Shown: piece by piece, positions 20,313-31,806 of the stretch
How the letters are laid out: the number at the start of each line of letters is the position of its first letter
Position numbering within the stretch: the first letter of the stretch is position 1
NCBI GenBank assembly: GCA_944739405.2
Contig: OX123188.2
Coordinates: forward strand, 62,453,251-62,517,250
DNA length: 64,000 nt
Origin: Euclidia mi
Taxonomy: Eukaryota > Arthropoda > Insecta > Lepidoptera > Erebidae
Direction of reading: 5' to 3'
The notes under the pieces: generated by a model
Told to the model about the DNA's origin: nothing
What the model saw: only the letters and a program-made list of their open reading frames with translations
Database searches by the model: none
Translations under genes and position numbers: made by a program

Positions 20313-20500
20313 AGTGCAGTGAATGTAGGATAGTGACACCACTTTACTGGCAGGTACTGCTTGTTTTTATTAGAGCAACTTCATTAAAATTAATAAAAAA
20401 TATAAACTTGAACTATTTATTTTAAAATGTTATAAGTGGAGCTAACAATTTTAGATGGTAATGCTACAACAATCATACTACATGACAGCAACATCATATT

Positions 20501-22031
20501 ATGCTAAGAAAAACGGATGCAATGTATGAACATGTGACAAATTGTCTTAGCTTTAGACGGTTTCAAGGAATAGCAGCGAAATTCTGTTAGTCTGAATAGT
20601 AAGATGTTGACCATCAAGATACTGACGAAAACTGACTAGTTGTGTCACTGATAGGATTTACAAATCTCACGAGTGATACTCAGACTCAACTTCGGTCGTG
20701 AGACACCACTGAAAGTTCTGTTGTCCCAAAATTAATACTGTAGGTATCATAACTTTCAAGTTGTAACTATACCATGCTGTTATAACCATAAGTGTAGAAC
20801 ACAACTCACCCTTCGCGGCTGTGCTTACGGATGCCCAATGTAGACCAAACCTAGGAATTGTCTTACTTGTTTCGCTGTAAAATTATATTTCCTGAAGGAC
20901 TGACTTACCAGTCAATGTGGATACCATACCGTTTACTAGTTTCTGTTCACAAACGCTTACGTTTTTTCTAAACTGTATTCTCGGATATCTTGTGAAACCT
21001 GAAAATAAGTGGCGATCTTCTCTCCAGTATTTTTATAACAGCGACCACATCTTTAACTTTGCTTTACTGCCATCTTGTGCCTATGATGATCACGGTGCTG
21101 GCAGGATCCGTAAAATTATAAATCAGCAACTAAACACATTTCCTTCATCGAATTTTTTTTCTCTTCAGCGATATTTTTCTATTGAGCTGTCAGTGTTGTC
21201 AAATTCGTATATGCGGCCAGTCGCATTACAAAGTAGGTCGGTTATCCTGTTGAGGTTGGTAAAGAGATACCTCCTTGCTTACATGATGGTGTATGTATTG
21301 GGTTCACAATCAATCCAATAATGACCACTTCAATTTGCCGAACCTTGCGAGTAAAAATTCCTTCAAATGCTGCCATCACACTTCATATTAACGTAGCGCG
21401 CCTCTTCAATGCGTCGCTTAAGGCGATTCCAATAACGCGATATGATGTTGGTGTTTCTCCACCATCGTTCAATATCAGCTTCAACATCGTCAGGAATGTA
21501 ATTTCGCGAGCAGAATCGGGTTACGTTGCTAGAAACGGCTTTGTCACAATCGCCTCATTGATAAGAAAATCATGGGTACTCACACAGGATCTGTCTTTCC
21601 ATGATCGAATGCCATCTCCTGTTCATCTGCCCTTCGTAACCACTTCTGATAAAGTCTTTCGACTGTGAGTTAAGGGATTTCTACTGCAATTCTTCCATTT
21701 TGTCCTTCTACTATCATTTGTTCCTTCAACATATCTCATTTGGTATGGGCGTGTGGGTTGTCGGGCTAGGAGATGTAAGTAAAATAACCGTTGTGTATAG
21801 ATCACATTATAATATTACTCACAATACAATTATTACAATTTCTATCAAAAATTAGCGTCCGCCGTACACGTGGCCGCGAGCGCCTGTTCACCTGTTTTCT
21901 CGTTGACTGCGATTCAAAAACAGTGCTCACCTCGCCAGAGCCCGGTGTTCGCTATTGGAATGTCGTTCTTCTTGGCGGCCTGTAACATTGTAGCAAACCT
22001 CATTGGTAACCACCAATGAGGTTAGCCTATA
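20501..22031. repeat. Dispersed repeat, copy 2 (right part matches 1-387)
   Basis: 21649-22031 is about 99% identical to positions 6-387 and ends with the same hairpin (21996-22023) and the same edge. Upstream, 21320-21640 stays similar in composition, and on the minus strand contains a stretch reading RYWNRLKRRIEEA, which resembles the C-terminal part of a DDE transposase. That would make this a decayed cut-and-paste element, but the frame is broken and the left edge was not found. Long plus-strand frames here (20917-21668) look antisense or accidental. Confidence 0.55.
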
Positions 22032-22725
22032 AATACATTATGGATCGTACAAGTTGTCTCTATTTCTGGACTGAAGTGTAAACTATTTGCTTTTAATTAT
22101 AATATTTGATTGTAAAAGCTTGAGCCCTTGGAACATACAATCTTACACACAATCTTCGTTAATTATGAACTGAAAATCGTATTGGATGTTGTATATTTAA
22201 TTTGTTTTCATTCTTAAAAGAAACAATACTTTACATAATATAATGTTTCGTTTATATTTAACTAGAGGATGCTCCGGTCCGCAAATTAGTTTTCTTTCTT
22301 CTTCTTCTTTCATTTAGGAGCTGATATTTTTAGCGTTTATGCGAGATCCTTCGGGAATTTCACTCTCCATGGAGCACACATGCCAAATTTTAGCTTCTTG
22401 TGTAGTAATTTTGGCAGTGTCTTCTCTGTCGGTCAGTCTGTAACGCAAAAAAATTTAATAAGAAAATATCGTGTGTAAAACTTTTGCTCATTTTATAAAG
22501 AGTTCAATTTAAGGTCACCTTAGAATAGAATAACTCTTATTTTTAATAGAGTAAAGGGTATTGAGTAAAGGGTAAAAGTGTCAGGCTTCATATTGATTCG
22601 CGTCAAAACCGGCGTTAATGTATTTTTTACTATTACACACAATCTTTTTGACAGCGCTGTAATGTTAAAATTAGCACTTTGATAAGCTTAAACATAGCGG
22701 TATTCACAGAGAGGAGAGTCACACA
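22032..22725. other. Spacer with a GACTGACC-type repeat scrap
   Basis: 22360-22450 (CATGCCAAATTTTAGCTTCTTG ... GTCGGTCAGTCTGTAACGCA, split here) matches 37685-37775 in wording, so both are fragments of one dispersed repeat. No gene. Confidence 0.45.
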
Positions 22726-22733
22726 CACCCCTG

Positions 22734-23243
22734 CAGTGGCGTCGCTAGGCGTCGGCAACCGCCGTCGGCTTCGCGCCAGACGGGGCCTCGCAAAAAAGAT
22801 TTACAAGTTACCTATTTTCGTTTCGCCAATCATCCTGGCCTAGGTAGCAGACTCCGAATAATTCAGGAAAAGCTAAGCATATGATAATGATTTTTATTAC
22901 TTTCGAACACGTGCGTGTGGTGTGAAGACATTAATCTATATATGTGAAGTGAAGTGAAGTGAGTAGTACTTTACGGGTACCTATTCAGAATTGTCTGTCT
23001 TGCAACATTATGAAATGAAACTTTCGCCAGAATGAGCGTTTTCACACACTCTGCCCGACACTTTATCTGTTCTGTGTGAAAATGTTTGTTTTGTCATTTA
23101 TTTATTCATACAATATTTTATAATTTGGCTCACTTAAATTAACGTTTTTTTTACTACGAAGTAAAAGGAATCTCACCATCGATATATGGGGCCTCGCGAA
23201 CTTGATGTCACCGACGTCCACATGTGGTCTAGCGCCGCCACTG
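22734..23243. mobile_element. hAT-like MITE
   Basis: The left end CAGTGGCGTCGCTAG and right end (reverse complement) CAGTGGCGGCGCTAG match at 14 of 15 bases. Flanks CACCCCTG (22726-22733) and CATCTCTG (23244-23251) match at 6 of 8 bases, the TSD length of hAT elements. CAGTGGCG ends are typical of insect hAT families. The 510-bp interior has no coding capacity, so it would depend on a transposase in trans. Confidence 0.65.
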
Positions 23244-23251
23244 CATCTCTG

Positions 23252-24410
23252 AGACTCTCCCGTACAAGCGTTTTGGCCTCCCTATGAAAACCACGACCAT
23301 GTCCGTTAATGTAAAAAAAACCTTCAGAATATTGGGCTCAGCGATGATACGTCAGTCAGTGAATTGATATCAAAAGCCGTATCCAAAAATGAATGCGGCA
23401 ATTTCCTTACAGTTATGTTATAAGCCTACCTACGAACACCACCACCGTTGACGTCGAGGTAAAAAAAAGCTATAATAGTTTGGGCCTATTGATGATATCT
23501 CAGTCAGGACAAGGGATTTTATATTAAAAGGCGTATCCAACAGTTCTTTATATTTGTATTGTTCTTTATATTGTACGAGTAAAATTCAATTTCATTTTAA
23601 CTTTTCAGCAGATGCTTGTATAAAAAAAATACTACCAGTGAATCAATTGAACAAATAAATAAAAGTAAACTATGTGAGGAGCTATAAAACTATTGGTTTT
23701 GGCCAAACGATCACTTTTGCTCATGTGTGTACGCTCAAACGTATTTCATAGTACACTAAAGTTTTGTCGGTTTTGCATGCATGGGACGTATCTGTCGGCG
23801 ATGTGCCAGGGTTATCGTCTCCAGACTCCAATATAATAAAAACACTCACGTAATATTAGGTATTTGGTTTATTTTCAGACGATTTCTAGCACAAAATTGA
23901 ATTAAAATTTGAGCTACAGTCCTTTTTATAAACTAACCGTCATTACACTTAACAACTGCTATTTCCTTTTCAACATATAATTGAAATTACTGTACAATTA
24001 ATTTTACACTAATAACAAATTTATTTTAATAACCAAACGCTGCTTTACAATATTGTCAACAGATGGCGCTATCAACAGGATGTAAATATAAGGGCATGTT
24101 ATTTATTACCGTAAACATAAAAATAAGTGTCAGAATAATGTTAGTTAATATTAGTTGATTTTACTTGAAAGTTTCTGGAGCTATCTTAATAATTAAGCGA
24201 TAAATTAAATACCCAATCTTTATAAAACAGTGAAGCAGTTAATACTGTGTCTTATATTCTAAAGTAGTGACGTTCTTAGTTCTGTGTTCACAAATAGTTA
24301 TTTAAATATTAATCTTAAATATTATTAACATTTTCTTAACAATATAATCATTACATATTAATTTGCGCGCATATATCCGTATCTCGTAGTTTTATCCAAG
24401 TCTAGGTGCC
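23252..24410. other. AT-rich spacer
   Basis: No ORF over 60 codons, no tRNA-like motif and no inverted ends recognised. Confidence 0.5.
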
Positions 24411-24413
24411 TAA

Positions 24414-24785
24414 GGGTGCTTGTACACGGTGCATGTAGCTTGAGCATGCTGAGGCACGTGCGCGGGTTATATGCACGGTAAACATATCGTTTAAAATAAT
24501 GGGCGGGTCCCGCGACGCGAGCATGTACCAAAGCGAGCCACTCGCGCAACTAATTCGTGTGCTCTGCGGAGCGCGCGGGTCACTCGCGCATGCTACTTGT
24601 TAAAATTACATTTTTAACATATGATTTTAAAAGAATTTTGGTTCGTCGAGACATTTTGACGCGATTCAAGTGATAAAGCTACCGCACGAATATCATGCAC
24701 ATGGAGCTCTTTACCATGAACAAATAATTTGTACATATAGCTTGCGCAAGTAGCCCGTGTCTTTACTTGTTGTGTACAAACACCC
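24414..24785. mobile_element. Harbinger-like MITE with TAA target duplication
   Basis: Inverted ends GGGTGCTTGTACAC and GGGTGTTTGTACAC (13 of 14) with flanking TAA at 24411-24413 and 24786-24788. A 3-bp TWA duplication is the PIF/Harbinger signature. The 372-bp interior is CpG-richer than the flanks and carries imperfect CATGCTCGCG/CGCGAGTG words but no ORF. Confidence 0.6.
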
Positions 24786-24955
24786 TAATTTAAAACATTT
24801 TGTATTGGCAAAGGAAAAGCGTACTTCAAGAAACGATGAATACTAAATAACTTTGTAAAAGTTAAACAATTCAGAACTCAATAAAGAAATTTCAGGTGCG
24901 CGTTCGACTTTTTGTCTAAAAAATTCGGGCAAGTGTGAGTCTGACCCGCGCACCG

Positions 24956-25430
24956 AGGGTTCCGTACGCATTTTTTCTTTAAGACTCTGCTTTTGGCCAA
25001 ATTTCGTGATTCTAGTTCAACGGCAACTACCATATAGGTTTTCGACCCAAAACCTATAGGGTACTTACGGTTGACCTAGAATTGTCAATTTTGGTTAAAA
25101 CCAAGGTCTTACAGCACAAGTAAAGGAAAAATTCCGAAAATTAAAAAAAAGTTGAAAATTAAGGTTAATTTTGGTACTTACAAGTTTTCGCAAAAATCTA
25201 ATTTTGACCATATCTTTTTATCGGGTTGACCCAGGACCCTGATTTTTATACACCTAATAGGAACAACATAGACCTCAGTATCTGGTATAAATTTCAATTT
25301 GCTAGGTCCACCCGTTCCTGAGAAAATCGGTGGTGACACATGGACAGACAGACAGACAGACAGACCGACAGACGGGCAAGAAAGTGATTTTATAAGGGTT
25401 TCTTTTTTACCTTGTGAGGTACGGAACCCT
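24956..25430. mobile_element. Dispersed repeat with AGGGTTCCGTAC inverted ends
   Basis: AGGGTTCCGTAC at the left and its exact reverse complement GTACGGAACCCT at 25419-25430. Inside are TTTTGGCCAAATTTCGTGATTC, ATCGGTGGTGACACATGGAC and a GACA microsatellite (25341-25372). This is a widespread lepidopteran repeat to my memory. It is non-coding. The 31283-31380 stretch (ACGGAACCCTTATAC, TTTGCTGTCCGT) looks like a degraded relative. Confidence 0.6.
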
Positions 25431-26510
25431 AAAAAAGAAGTCATTCGAATAAATATTATGTGAAGATAAAATGAAATCATAGGTAGTCTAAAATATGTTA
25501 AACAGGGGCGAAATTGTGATGTCTGATTTAAAATGATGCGTAGAAAATTAGATATGAAGCGAAATGGAGGGCTTGTATAAAATATAAATCAAATCAGTAA
25601 AAATAATCTATGGAACTATTAGTGTTCTTTTACTGATAAACTAATTAATTATGTGTTTATAGCGTTTTAAAAATATACTGGTTTGGTAAATAGTTTACAT
25701 TGTTTTTGTGAACATTTTATAAATTTGTTATTTTTTGTTTGTTAGTACTACATGATACCAAATGTAGCATTTATCCCAATTCGTAAATCTGTTTCGAGGT
25801 TTCATTAGCTCAAGCAAATAAAAAAAAAGTGTATAGGACCAAGGGGGAAAGGGCTTTTATCATCTTTTATTATATTATTAGGGAGGCAAGGACGATAAGC
25901 CTCACATGATAAAAGCGGCTAACCGTAACCCTTAGACGGCAGTAATACCAACCAGGCATCACTCGCGCGCTCCCACATACCGCACTAAATGCCACTAGGA
26001 ATACCAGTATTTTACGTAGTCCTCTGAGACCTGTAACCAGTGTAGCTCTACCTCACGAACAGTATGCTTCAAGGCCCTGAAGCACATTCATTCATTTAAT
26101 TCTTGAAAAATAATAAAATAATATGCACTAGCTAGCCTTTCAAGAAAAATAGAAGAATCATAACATTGTGAAAATGGACTTGGTTACATTACAAAGATGA
26201 AAAGATTATTGAAGTGTGCTAGCATCAAGAAACATTAACAGACATTGGAGAGCATAAACAAAGAGCATACTCCAAACATGGCGTAAGAGATAGAGATAGG
26301 CAGAAACCCTCTTTTGACCAAGACAAACTATAATAGCGGAAATATTTACGAGGAGCATTTGAAATCCAGATTATATATAAACTGAATAATCAAATAATTT
26401 AGTATTATTTTGTGATCAATTTAGTTATAGAAGGTACCATTAAATAGTACCTTTGATTACTTCCTTTGTTGACAGCCTTGCCGACCTGCACGGTAGAAGA
26501 CGTTTGAAAA
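25431..26510. other. Spacer
   Basis: 25840-26090 contains a moderately GC-rich block (AAAAGCGGCTAACCG, ACTCGCGCGCTCCC) that may be an old repeat. No gene. Confidence 0.45.
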
Positions 26511-26516
26511 AGTACT

Positions 26517-27272
26517 GTTACGGACGGGGTAACGGAATTGGAAGGAAACACCGAGTAGCACTGATGACACTTTATTCGACTTCACACACACGACGCGTCG
26601 TTCAATTTCGACGCGGACAGCACCAATACTGACATCTATTACACTGCAGTTCACTGCACTTCACTGCATTATACTTTCACTTCACTTTATTTCACTACTA
26701 CTTCTTCCTTCCTTTTACTTCTTCCTTTTCTTCTCCACTTTACCACTTCTCAACTTAAACTGGCGCTCAGCGCGTTTACACTGCCTTATGAATGTTCTAG
26801 ATCCACTAATTTCGATTGTCATTATATTATTCAATTGTTTTTCCATCTCCTGTCTCTTTTTAAGCTTTGCATTCCTTCCTTAAGTTTCTAAAATATTCTA
26901 TAATTTTTACTCGAAATATTTAAATAATCTTTTTTTAAATATTTGCCAAATATTCATAAACATTTTCCAAATTTCATAAAAACCAAAATCCACATTACCG
27001 TTATGACTGGGATTTGAACCCACGCTCTCAGAACGTGAACGGAATGTGTTATCCGCACGGCCATTGCCTTGTTGTCAATGATTGCTGAATTTGGCGAACA
27101 CTTGACAGAGTGTATACGTGATCGAACTAAAAACTGTTATTTCCAAATAATGAAATAGTCTTCAAACCTTTTTGCTAATTGTTGTGTTTGACGACCGGCT
27201 AGTTTGTCGTATAGACGTCAGTAGTCCTTGACGACCGTAGTGATGACAGCTTGACATGACACCGGCCGTCAC
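26517..27272. mobile_element. MITE-like element with AGTACT duplication
   Basis: Ends GTTACGGACGGGGT and (reverse complement of right end) GTGACGGCCGGTGT match at 11 of 14, flanked by AGTACT at 26511-26516 and 27273-27278. AGTACT is palindromic, so TSD and TIR limits are ambiguous. The interior has TTCACT-rich repeats (26640-26710) and a tRNA-like head at 26998-27066. Superfamily unknown. Confidence 0.45.
26998..27066 (-). repeat. tRNA-like sequence (SINE head or tRNA pseudogene)
   Basis: Minus strand GGCAATGGCCGTGCGGATAA, then an anticodon-arm-like stretch, then box B GGGTTCAAATCCC (27011-27023). Acceptor-stem pairing is poor, so it is not called as a functional tRNA. It lies inside the element at 26517-27272. 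Confidence 0.5.
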
Positions 27273-27390
27273 AGTACTAATGTAAGTGTAGTAAGAAATA
27301 TGCTGATCTGTGCAATACAGATCTTGTATCCCTTATGTACGACGCGTATGTTCGGCTACATAAAGAGAGAACATAAAGAACATAAAGAGA

Positions 27391-28210
27391 GTGGATAATG
27401 TAACAATCTTAGATTTAAAATTAGATGAACACTGCAATTGGACATTACATGTAGACGCAATATGTGATAAAATTGGTAGATTTATTTATGCTCTGAGAGA
27501 ACTTAGAAAAACGTCTAGTAAACAGCTTATCTTACAGCATATCATGGACACGTTAGCTCCGTATTGAAATCTGGACCGTTGTTATGGGGCAACTCAACAA
27601 ACATAAACAGGGCATTCGTTATGCAAAAAAAAATGTGTCAGGGCGATATGTGGGGTTGGGCCATTCGAAACATGTAGACCATTATTTAAAGACCTAGGTA
27701 TTCTGACTTTAATATCAATGTACATATTGGAAATAGGAATGTTTGTTAGAAACCACACACATAATTATGTTTACTAGAGTAGAACAAGAGTCTAAATTTA
27801 GACCAAGGAATTGTACTAAATTAAAAATAGTGGCATGTAGAAGCACCTTTCACAATAAAAATAGTTTCATGATGTGTATCATAATTAATAATCATATCCC
27901 ACGAACATTAAGAGATTTGTCTACATCACAATTTTTGGTTGAAAATTGCTTCTACACAATATCTGATTTTTTTAATTATAAACAAAACATTAATAATTTA
28001 TGACATTTATATCTTGCGACATTGTATTTTATTTTTTTATGATTGTATGACTTTTTATAACTTGACATTTTATTTTTTCAGATTACTATACTTAATTTGG
28101 TTTTAATATTAAATTTTATCTTATGATTAAATCTTCGCATACCTACTAATAGCGAAATGTGTACTTCTAAATACTAAAACAACTTTATGTAAACGATTTC
28201 AAGCGAATAA
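27391..28210 (+). pseudogene. Decayed CR1/jockey-type LINE, reverse transcriptase C-terminus
   Basis: The frame at 27391 reads VTILDLKLDEHCNWTLHVDA, then ICDKIGRFIYALRELRKTSS. This lines up with the C-terminal region of the CR1-like ORF2 above (LGITLDSKLQW, LSSAAYAIKKVRSLT). Stops and frameshifts occur at about 27560-27740. A later open piece (27743-28003) ends IPRTLRDLSTSQF, the usual end of such proteins. Upstream domains are missing. An AATAAATG near 28206 may be the old polyadenylation site. Confidence 0.65.
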
Positions 28211-30096
28211 ATGATTCTGACACGTCAGCCATCATTGTGATTATATTATCATTGTTGTGTCTACATAACCTACACTTAATCATCATACTTATTTCAAATT
28301 ACAAAAACGTTTTCAGGTTAAATATTACCTTATATTTACTTGTTGATGTAATATTCTTCTACTTGGTAAATGTGAGTCGATCAATTCAAATAATGGTAGT
28401 GGTACACCACTACCATTATTAATAGCTTGCTATTTGGATAACTAAATAAGTTTATGCTACATTAGTAACCTAATACATTTTTTCGCTTATACTTAACAAA
28501 AATCCCCGTAGACATCGTAGCTGCCAAAACGTTGTCGGCACCGAAATTGTCCAATAAATGCGATGTACCTACCGCAAAGTATGTAAGTATTCGGTAATCG
28601 TCCAGTCACAAACTTAATTAAAATGGGAAAGAAATGTGGTAGAGGATTGCACAACAGTCAAGCGGGGAGACGGCTGCCCCCTTAAATGCATGTAAACCTG
28701 ACGTTGCAAGACGCGGCACCCCCTGACAGATCAATTGTTAGTGTCCTGTACCGCTGCAATAACAATCCCATCTTTTATGCAGTCGCTTTGTATATTAATA
28801 TAAAACTGATACTATTGTTGGTATACTGCGTGTGCGGGAATTTTTGCGTCGACATCACTCTGGTCCGTATTGTTGTATTTTATGAATCGAATATTTGTAC
28901 TTATGTCGCCATTGATTCGCAACTGTCATGATCAGATAATAGCATAATTTTTATACGTAATCAACGAAGCAGGATGGTTTCTGCTATCGGATGAGCTTAT
29001 GCAGTATCTAGGCTGTTGATTAAGCAGTCTGCATGCAATTTGCATCTAGGCGGATTGGAGTCGCGAACTTCTGATTATTTGAATAAGATTTCGCAGAGCA
29101 ATATTAAGGAAATTATTTGTGCCACAGAGCACGGAGCAGACTCCCGGCTGAATAAAGTACAGTGCCTACTGGAGTACGATTTAACAAAGTCGTTAAGTGC
29201 ATCATTGTCGGCATTCTATCTAAGTATGTAATAGAAGAGAATTAAACATATTTCGCTATTACCCCTCCAAATCGAAATTGCTTCTTCCAAACGAGCAAAT
29301 TCAGGGTAATAGTTTTACGGTTTGTTTGTTTATAGCAACGTTTCTCAATAAAAATGTATTCCATAAATAAGACGTAATATAAATATTGGGGTCGCAATCC
29401 GAAATCCGGCTGAAACGTAATACATATTATCCCGGTCACAAACAAATGCTTATCTTTGTTTTACGAGTGGGCGCCGCTGCTATGTTTCATGTGAGCTCTC
29501 GTCTCGTCATTTCGCTTAGGTTGACATTTTGAGTGCCCCTGACCACCCTCTTAGATATAGGTCGTCTTAAATATAATCTTACTTAGGGTGACATTGTGTG
29601 TTCTTTTTTCTCTTAATATTTTTCCTGCTAAAGGTCCCCAGCATTACATAAACAGGATTCAATCGCTACCTTAATGCACCTAATAAAGTTTTACGAGGGA
29701 CTCTTGGCAAAAACGCGAAAGTTTCAAGGCGACAATGCTTTTATCTTTTCTGTTTTACTGATTGTTTTGTTCTTTACAATTAGGATTAGACTTTGTACAT
29801 TATACTCGTGCTTGACATAATGCTGAGGGTTTAACATTTTTGATTTATGTAAATATAACATTATTTATAGCTCTGTCTGCTCTGTTTACTAACGATATTC
29901 ATAAACACACTAACTACTTTATAGTAATGCACAGGCTAACAAAAAGAATATACTGAAACCATATTAAAAGTATTGCCATGTGTGCACGAGGCTTTATTTT
30001 AGCAATACAAATTATAAATTAAACTATACAGCTAAAAAAAAGTAAATGAACAGATATTCTTAAAAATCTTTAAAAAAAAATGCGTTGGTTGTGATT
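28211..30096. other. AT-rich spacer
   Basis: Small unrelated frames only. A perfect hairpin is at 28389-28420. No recognisable gene or element edge. Confidence 0.45.
28389..28420. repeat. Perfect 15-bp hairpin, 2-base spacer
   Basis: AATAATGGTAGTGGT and its exact reverse complement are separated by AC. Confidence 0.85.
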
Positions 30097-31166
30097 TTAT
30101 ATTATCTGTGCAAAATAACTTGCAGAATAATAAAAGCAAACGAGTAGTGTAAAATAATTTAAATGGTTGTACGTTTGGTGGCAGTAATTAGCTGGAACAC
30201 CTCTTCGATGTAAGTTCGCGCGAAGTCTCGCCTGAGAATCGTTTAACATTCCTGAACATTGAGTTCGTTTGGAAATCAATTCTTGGCCCCGGTGCGACTC
30301 TGACATTGATGTATGGCCCGGTTCTTTTGTCAAAGTTAATATTATCAGCTTGCTTATTACTACTTTTCTTATTTCTTTAGACTACTCTACGAGCTCAGAC
30401 GCCGTCTCTGACTCCATGAAGATTGTGTCGTATAAACTCTAATATGCTTATGAATAACAAATGAGACTGTTAAAAAGCCAAATTTTATGAAGTGTAAAAT
30501 TTCTCAGTACGCATAAAAGAAATTTGTGAGCTAAGTAAAAATAAACGAAATAATGTGATCACCTAATCTAGAGAGATATATCTTGAGCTAAGTGCTTTGT
30601 AAATATGACATCTAGACAATTTTGAATAAATCGTTAAAATAAATTACCTTGTTTATGTAACATTCAGTGGTAAACAATTTTATTTACTTAAGTGATTTAT
30701 GTAAATACTTGTTTCTAAATGATTATGGCCTGGAGTCTGGAATTAATGCAATAAATCAATGTCAGGACATGTTTACGAGCTAACAGAGTTAATTCCAGTG
30801 TGACATGACGTTTATATTCGTGAATAATTGTTGATTGCCTGCGCCGTGATGCCATCTAATGCAATAAACTATGAATTTAATTATCATAATGATGTTTATC
30901 AGCCGCATACAGCGAATGCCACTTATATGCTTGTATTATTTAACACAGTTTCAAAGGAATTGAAGACTTTCTTAAATGTTTTTTTTTATAGCTCCAGTTA
31001 GTGTTACGACATAGATGCCACTAAGGCATCATATTATCACACTTTGTATCTTACGTAAGCGTTTTAATGATTTATAATCTGTTGTGGAGAAGCTCTTGAA
31101 GTAAGTAGGTAGAAACTGTTTATTGGAATTGGGAACGTAACTAATTGAATCAAAATATAATATGGC
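30097..31166. other. Spacer
   Basis: A 78-codon minus-strand frame (30333-30097) has a GC-richer start (QARLRANLHRRGVP) and AT-rich end. It is not recognised and is not called as a gene. Confidence 0.4.
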
Positions 31167-31202
31167 AGCCCAGAAGCTTTATAATAATAAAGCTTCTGGG
31201 CT
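31167..31202. repeat. Perfect 16-bp hairpin
   Basis: AGCCCAGAAGCTTTAT and ATAAAGCTTCTGGGCT around the loop AATA. Confidence 0.85.
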
Positions 31203-31773
31203 TTAGTAGTACCATGTCATAAGTACCTAATAAGATACCTACTTATGAAATGATATTACTACAGTACCGCTCGTTTTTAGATATCCGTAACTAAAGGGGT
31301 AAAACGGAACCCTTATACAAAGTGATTCACTTTGCTGTCCGTAAACATTAAGTCCATGTATGTGTCTCAAAAACTATTTCTCTCAGGAATGCAAAAAGAT
31401 ATCGAATTGAAATTATTATAAAATATTTGTATCTATGAGTCTCGGATCTATAAGTGCCGCAAAAACATAAGACTTCTTGCTTCAATTCGTCAATCTCACA
31501 AAGAGATGTCATGTTAGGGAACACATGCTGATAGAGTCAAATTAAAAACCTAATGGGTTCTATCTGTTGTCCAGTGTCCTAGAATTATACGAAAAAATAT
31601 TAAACCTACCAGCAACATACGGTGAGTAGAATACGACGGGTCGGGCAAAGTATGCTAACCAAGCTTCACGTGACCACACCACTACGGGATGTCGAGAAAA
31701 CCGCGATAGTTTTAGTGAGCAGCCACCTTTCACTGTGTGCCTATAAGCTTTCACCGCCAGCCTCGACTCGTAT

Positions 31774-31806
31774 CATCATCTCAAGGGCCCGCCCCTTGAG
31801 ATGATG
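31774..31806. repeat. Perfect 14-bp hairpin
   Basis: CATCATCTCAAGGG and CCCTTGAGATGATG around the loop CCCGC. Confidence 0.85.

Larger units (their letters stand above)
15730..20476 (-). mobile_element. L1-ORF1-type LINE, copy B, full length with 24-bp TSD
   Basis: A 4.75-kb element flanked by an exact 24-bp direct repeat beginning ACTACATGACAGCAAC at 15706-15729 and 20477-20500. The 3' end (left) has a short TAAA-repeat tail at 15730-15743 and a 3' UTR with ACAATGGGCGGCCTTATCGC, common in lepidopteran LINEs. The 5' UTR is about 164 bp. It carries ORF1 (19609-20312) and ORF2 (16040-18968), both damaged by a few small lesions. Full-length structure and exact TSD mean it inserted recently by target-primed reverse transcription. 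Confidence 0.9.

Noticed and set aside
20917..21668. Two plus-strand frames of 134 and 115 codons
   Set aside because: Low-complexity composition without domains; the better signal here is on the other strand and decayed.
26998..27066. tRNA gene on the minus strand
   Set aside because: Box B is good but the 5' and 3' arms do not pair well and it sits inside a MITE-like unit. Kept as tRNA-like only.
30097..30333. Minus-strand 78-codon frame as a small gene
   Set aside because: Only the first half has coding-like composition and no homologue is recognised; left as spacer.
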